A stretch of DNA of 64,000 bases, taken from Paralithodes platypus. Taxonomy: Eukaryota > Arthropoda > Malacostraca > Decapoda > Lithodidae. The position numbers and the translations under genes are program-made. Every line of letters starts with the position of its first letter. Positions within the stretch are counted from its first letter, which is position 1. The notes beneath the pieces are model-generated. The model did no database searches. It saw nothing but the letters and a program-made list of their open reading frames with translations, and was not told the DNA's origin. The DNA lies in contig CM064551.1 of assembly GCA_032716605.1 (NCBI GenBank), positions 46,428,898 to 46,492,897 on the forward strand, written 5' to 3'. Shown in pieces: positions 58,901 to 64,000 of this stretch.

Positions 58901-60068
58901 TAGTTTTTAGGGTGATTTTAGCTCAGTTATATGTCTACATCTCATGTAGATAGCCTAGTTATAGAGGCTCTAAATCCAGTTTCGTGTCTCCACCATACAA
59001 GACCAATTCACTTTAGTGTACAATCTCTGAAAATATTTTTAGAGAGAATATTATTTTGTCAATTTAATCGTAACTAGCCTAGTTTTTAGGGTGATTTTAG
59101 CTCAGTTATATGTCTACATCTCATGTAGATAGCCTAGTTATAGAGGCTCTAAATCCAGTTTCGTGTCTCCACCATACAAGACCAATTCACTTTAGTGTAC
59201 AATCTCTGAAAATATTTTTAGAGAGAATATTATTTTGTCAATTTAATCGTAACTAGCCTAGTTTTTAGGGTGATTTTAGCTCAGTTATATGTCTACATCT
59301 CATGTAGATAGCCTAGTTATAGAGGCTCTAAATCCAGTTTCGTGTCTCCACCATACAAGACCAATTCACTTTAGTGTACAATCTCTGAAAATATTTTTAG
59401 AGAGAATATTATTTTGTCAATTTAATCGTAACTAGCCTAGTTTTTAGGGTGATTTTAGCTCAGTTATATGTCTACATCTCATGTAGATAGCCTAGTTATA
59501 GAGGCTCTAAATCCAGTTTCGTGTCTCCACCATACAAGACCAATTCACTTTAGTGTACAATCTCTGAAAATATTTTTAGAGAGAATATTATTTTGTCAAT
59601 TTAATCGTAACTAGCCTAGTTTTTAGGGTGATTTTAGCTCAGTTATATGTCTACATCTCATGTAGATAGCCTAGTTATAGAGGCTCTAAATCCAGTTTCG
59701 TGTCTCCACCATACAAGACCAATTCACTTTAGTGTACAATCTCTGAAAATATTTTTAGAGAGAATATTATTTTGTCAATTTAATCGTAACTAGCCTAGTT
59801 TTTAGGGTGATTTTAGCTCAGTTATATGTCTACATCTCATGTAGATAGCCTAGTTATAGAGGCTCTAAATCCAGTTTCGTGTCTCCACCATACAAGACCA
59901 ATTCACTTTAGTGTACAATCTCTGAAAATATTTTTAGAGAGAATATTATTTTGTCAATTTAATCGTAACTAGCCTAGTTTTTAGGGACATTTTAGCTCAG
60001 TTATATGTCTACATCTCATGTAGATAGCCTAGTTATAGAGGCTCTAAATCCAGTTTCGTGTCTCCACC
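31979..60068 (-). repeat. 179-bp satellite array, inverted block, about 157 copies
   Basis: The same monomer in reverse orientation, continuous for 28.1 kb. The switch at 31978/31979 has no spacer. Most monomers look identical by eye. Recurrent changes are a 2-bp loss in AGAGAGAATATT (near 37935, 39366, 42945, 47596), CTCTGTTAT variants (36385, 37636) and, in the last 6.5 kb, changes at GGGTGATTTT (GGGAGATTTT, GGACATTTT, GGGACGACATTTT, and others). The block begins CCATACAAG and ends CTCCACC, nearly the same point of the monomer. Confidence 0.97.
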
Positions 60069-60150
60069 GAGACATTCCGCAGCTGCATTCCGCAGCCTAG
60101 TTTGATGTATGGAGACACAAATGACTTAGGCTCTTTTTGTTGATAGGAAT
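60069..60150 (+). repeat. Satellite edge with degenerate forward-oriented fragment
   Basis: Beyond the last monomer lies a 13-bp near-duplication (CATTCCGCAGCTG/CATTCCGCAGCCT), then GTATGGAGACACAAATGACT at about 60107. That stretch resembles the forward satellite segment GTATGGTGGAGACACGAAACT with a 3-bp loss and substitutions, so an old monomer in the other orientation may remain here. Confidence 0.45.
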
Positions 60151-61844
60151 ACTGCAGTGTCGTGGCGATTATTATTGTTGTAGTGTTTAGGATATTCTTG
60201 GCTCCGACGGCATTATATATTCTGCCTTTTTGTGTGCATAGCCTGCACGAGCATTGTTCCGCTGCCTGCCTTTTTGGGTTCCATTTCCGATACGAGCATC
60301 TTTATAGCATCTAACATTTAAAGAAGATTCCTTGTTAGTGTTGAAGGACTTTAGTGCACTTTCTTTCATGCAGGAGTGCCTGACATTTATTGATTAAAGT
60401 AACGTAAGCTGTAACTTCTCTTACCACCTTACTTTGCATACCATAACCAAGCACCTTCGGTTATAGGTAGTAATAGGCTGTTTTCACATAACATTAAGCC
60501 TAGAGTAGACGCACATTTATTGAGAGTTTGATAGCCTATTATTGCATATAGAACTCTGTAGAGTATTTGTGTTCTTTGTTCACTGGGAATATACATCAGA
60601 GGTTGGATCTAGCGCTTTCCGTTGTAGCATTTATGCCATTACTAGTCCAATGAATAAGAGCCCTGATATATTTAAACCCCAGTCGTAACAGCATGAACAA
60701 TGTTAGATGGGTACCACCAATCCGCCGGGAATCATAGGGAGCCTGAAACAGGCACCAACACAGAGACGCAGTCTTGGAGAGCCACAGACACCAACTCGCC
60801 GGGGACACCAGCCTGTTTTGAAACCACGCGTGGCCAAACACGGCTCACGGCCGGAGTTTTCATGGTGAAACCGAGAAAACCCCGCCGGAAAGTAACCCAC
60901 CCCGAACAGACACCATCTGAACGCACATAGGACCCGAGAAATAGCCAAAGCACGACTAACCTAGGGACCACAAATATAATCCGTGGAATTAGCCAATACA
61001 CAACTAAACCAGGAAACAAACATAGTCCGTGGAATTAGCCAATACACAACTAAACCCGGATACACATGACACAGTAGGACATATTTATAAAATAAATCAA
61101 TAACACTTGTACATGTGGCAAAGCTACGAGCGGCTGGCTAGGCCTAAGCAGACGGCACAAGAAATGTTGAGATATAAACAAAAAACACTGGAAATATAAC
61201 AACAGGAACCACCGCCAACACACCACTGTAGCAAATACTTCCGACCAAGGGAAGACCGACTCGGAACCCAGAAAAAACTTCACTAAGTGAAGAAAAATAC
61301 GCTGGGAACGTCAGCAAAGCAACGCTACCTCATCAGAAAGATAAAAGGCAGCAGAAATAATCGCGTAATGAAAGCCGCCTGCATCACAAGCTATCTCAAC
61401 TATGAAAAAATTCACCTGTCCACAACAGGACCACGAGGGTACATCCGAAATAGATGCCCCAAACACACGACCCAAAATACACTGCACTGCGGGCAACCAG
61501 CCCAGGACACTCCTGCTACGCATATCCTAACCTTACTCGATACATCCCGGAGTAAACAAATGAGAAAAAACTCACTAGGGACGCAGCAAATGCGGAACCA
61601 GCGGAGCGTGGAGAGACACGTCCGGGCCGGCTGATCGCAGAGCAGAGAAGGAAGAATGACACCTGAATCAGCGTCTGGGCAAAGATCCACACAAGTACAT
61701 CCACGATATGATGGAAAGCTTATTGGATAGTTATTCTTATTTTCTTTTTGTTTTTATTTTTTACGAAGTTTTTTCGTAGTGAGAACCCAATTCATAATGA
61801 CTGAAGCCATGAGTGAGGTCGCGTGCGCTCATGATGAAGGCTCC
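60151..61844. other. Non-coding flank right of the satellite
   Basis: Several open frames of 60-115 codons exist on both strands (60187-61704) but overlap one another and show no recognised domain. I see no RNA gene and no transposon end. One minisatellite is listed separately. Confidence 0.5.
60938..61056 (+). repeat. 46-bp minisatellite, 2 to 3 copies
   Basis: TCCGTGGAATTAGCCAATAC and the following 11 bases occur identically at 60980-61010 and 61026-61056. A diverged copy lies at about 60938-60963 (GAAATAGCCAAAGCACGACT). Confidence 0.85.
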
Positions 61845-62414
61845 TCAGATTTTAAATGCTCTGCGTGGTAGATTCAAACTACGGCGGATTAGTGTTTGAA
61901 GAGGATGCCTTATGTAATAGGCATGTTCGTCAATGATGGAGGGGCCACTAATAAATACGGCTTTTCCCAGGTGCGTTAATGTCACGGCTATTTTTTCTGC
62001 ATCCGTGGTATAAACTAGGTCAAGTACGGGTTTCACTATGTCCATGAACGTTTCGATCTCGTAAGTTTCTCTATCATAATGTGGGATGGGAATGTGAGAA
62101 CGGTGCGCCATGATGTTATCGTGTTCTGGCTGTTCCAAACTTGCAATGTAATGCAACCTTTTATCCGAATCAAGAACCACCGCTGCCGCCAATGTTATGC
62201 CCTGTTTTTCTACAGGATTAACTTGGGTAATGTGAGTTCTAACTGACTGGGTATATAAGGCTGCATGCACAATACAAGGTATGAGGAATAGAGAACACAA
62301 AATAAACACACGGTAACAAGACACACGATCACGTTTATTTAAGAAGGTTAATAGGGAGCATAAGAAAGTATGAATACTCGTACAAGACAAATGATAGAAA
62401 TGAACCGCTAGCAT
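61845..62414 (-). CDS. Hypothetical protein with possible signal peptide or membrane segment
   Basis: A 189-codon minus-strand frame, the longest clean one outside the transposons. I do not recognise it. Near residues 35-50 a hydrophobic stretch (VFILCSLFLIPCIVHA) is followed by ALYTQ, which looks like a signal peptide; if so, a downstream Met or another exon may provide the true start. The remainder is soluble-looking with many His and Tyr and ends RRAFKI. It could be an exon of a host gene, or the start of an envelope-like protein from another retroelement, because errantivirus-type env proteins begin in a similar way. No motif decides between these. It could also be a chance frame. Confidence 0.35.
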   Translation of the reverse strand: MLAVHFYHLSCTSIHTFLCSLLTFLNKRDRVSCYRVFILCSLFLIPCIVHAALYTQSVRTHITQVNPVEKQGITLAAAVVLDSDKRLHYIASLEQPEHDNIMAHRSHIPIPHYDRETYEIETFMDIVKPVLDLVYTTDAEKIAVTLTHLGKAVFISGPSIIDEHAYYIRHPLQTLIRRSLNLPRRAFKI

Positions 62415-64000
62415 TAGTGGATCTGGATGGAGCCTAGTCTCCCACTTCCAACGTTCAGGTATACTCTTCTGATCACTGGTTTAGTTCGCAAGTTTATATA
62501 CTGGAAGACCTCAATGTTACTAACTTATAGATTCAATTTCACTAATTAGATTTATTACTGGCAGGTCTGGTGCACAAGTAGTAGTTCACAGACTAGAATT
62601 AGACACGCGTATGTTTTAGAGTACGGGAATTCTAGTAACCTCAGGGGGGTACTGATCTAAGTTTTATATTCTTATGGCAGAAATACGTAGAACACAAATC
62701 AGTGGGCGAACGTTAGATATCACTAGGGTTTTACTTCTATGTAATAATATCTGGATAAAGGTAATTACGAGTTAATGTCGCCTGTTAATTAATAAACACT
62801 GATACGCTTAGCACTTCCCAAATGGAATGGTTATATATGAATTACACTGGGCAAAGATATAGCCACTTCATAGAAAGATTAATAAGTGAATTTCTAATTA
62901 GTACTGTAACACGTTAGTACTAATAAAGTGAATCTTGGGTAGTATTTGGTTGGTCTGGTCCTGGTTATCTTGCGTCCGTGATGTTGGGGGCTAACGACTG
63001 GTTCCGCGGCCGTCCAGGTGGTCCATATGTAGGAAGTTCTCAAGACGGATCTCTTGGCGATCGTTGCTGGCTACACGCTTATATACCCACTGGTGTGTGT
63101 GAAGGTTATAAGGTGCACATAGATTTCTTGTACGTGGACAGATGCTTCTATCTCAAATCTGCCACGGAGTCTGCCGGCTCTGGAATCTCAAATCTCAGGA
63201 ACAACACAAGGGCAGAGCTAGAGGTCAACTTAAGGGGGCCAGCCACTGGTTGGTGTTCATCTTTCAACTGATTTTACTGGGGGCGGGGGCTGGGTTTATA
63301 GGCTCGGTTTTGGACCCTGTAGGCCATAGGGATCTCAAGTCTTATGGAATTATTTGAGCTCTCAATAGATACGGGGACTCGGTAAGGTGGTGAGTACTGT
63401 TGTGGCACATGGCTATAGGGAGCCTTCATAATGTGATATAACTGAGCCTTAGTAAGAGGTACTATTTTGGCTATATTGGAAGTATTTAGGGGAGGGAGAC
63501 TGGATCTACTTTGCGAGGAGGACTGGGCCAGCTGTGATAGGAGCGTCTCTCTTATATTACTCAGTCTTCATTCTATGGTATAGCTGAGGTGCTAATTTGA
63601 TTATCCGAGTATGCAAAAAAAGGTGAATGGGTTATTGTGGGTTAATAGAGGTTAGTAAAGGGGTTAGTCATGCATGGTTAGTTCATTGATAGGAAGAATT
63701 CCTGTGCTACCTGGCAATGACCCGGAAGTCAAAACAGGGGTCAGGTATACCTCCGCATGGGTGGGTAAAAAGGGGTAGCTGTGCGCCCTCTCTCTGGGAT
63801 GGTCGTCCGGCGGCTGTGGCTAGGGGCTTGCCATATCACAAGTGTTTGTAATAACCCTCTGTTTATGAGACAGATGTGGGTGTTCTTAATACCAAAACCG
63901 AAGGTGCCTTGACTAGCTGGTTTAATCGGTTGGTTGTTAATTGCATGGCTTGCTGGATGTGGTGGAGACTGGGTTGCTAACTCTGCCACATTTATCTGGA
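62415..64000. other. Non-coding or unrecognised DNA to the window end
   Basis: Mixed sequence with short frames (62978-63271 and 63741-63989) that have no recognisable content. A GGGTTAA near 63640 looks superficially like a piggyBac right end but has no partner. I see nothing else to annotate. Confidence 0.5.

Noticed and set aside
24986..60068. CRISPR-like array
   Set aside because: The 179-bp units follow each other with no unique spacers, so this is satellite DNA.
60187..61704. Several 60-115 codon frames on both strands
   Set aside because: They overlap, have no recognisable motif and show no sign of exon structure I could support.
63639..63645. GGGTTAA near the window end as an element terminus
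   Set aside because: No partner, no TIR-like sequence and no interrupted frame to confirm it.

Overview
This is a stretch of animal nuclear DNA, most likely from an arthropod (a decapod crustacean is my best guess, at modest confidence). It is almost entirely transposons and satellite DNA. The evidence is an env-bearing Gypsy/errantivirus-like retroelement, APE-type LINE fragments, many piggyBac-family TTAA elements, (CT)n and (AAT)n microsatellites, and a huge tandem satellite. I see no intact host gene, no rRNA gene and no CRISPR array.

Layout. 1-1483: non-coding, with a diverged foldback. 1484 to about 7120: an antisense LINE (endonuclease at 6093-7056, RT fragment at 1484-2339), split by a complete piggyBac element, PB1 (2344-6088), inserted at TTAA. 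7429-9119: a microsatellite, a strong foldback and a CCAAT-repeat region. 9076-23284: an antisense Gypsy/errantivirus-like element with pol and env. It is cut by six TTAA insertions: A (9124-9544), PB2 (11267-16897), B (18668-19147), C (19925-20527), D (20607-22164) and PB3 (23289 into a gap). 24886-24985: a 100-N gap. 24986-60068: about 35 kb of a 179-bp satellite, forward for about 39 copies and then inverted for about 157 copies. 60069-64000: mostly featureless DNA with a short minisatellite and one open frame for a possible secreted protein.

How the parts relate. The history is nested. A LINE and a Gypsy-like provirus came first, and piggyBac-type elements then landed in them at TTAA. For PB1, A, PB2, B, C and D, removing the element plus one TTAA brings the interrupted host reading frame back into phase, which fixes the boundaries at base level. 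PB1, PB2 and PB3 encode related transposases with very long low-complexity acidic/Pro/Arg/Ser N-termini. PB1 and PB2 keep all three catalytic Asp and a C-terminal Cys-rich finger, but every copy is frameshifted.

The most interesting signal not explained by ordinary annotation is a shared layout at the 5' end of six elements. Just inside the TIR lie two copies of a short repeat, 34-45 bp apart, each centred on a palindrome or near-palindrome whose sequence differs between elements (GACGCGTC, CTCTTAAGAG, GACTTAAGTC, ACTCGAGT, or CCTTAGGTAAGG). The second is the satellite: its inverted block starts and ends at nearly the same monomer phase and has a different variant spectrum from the forward block.
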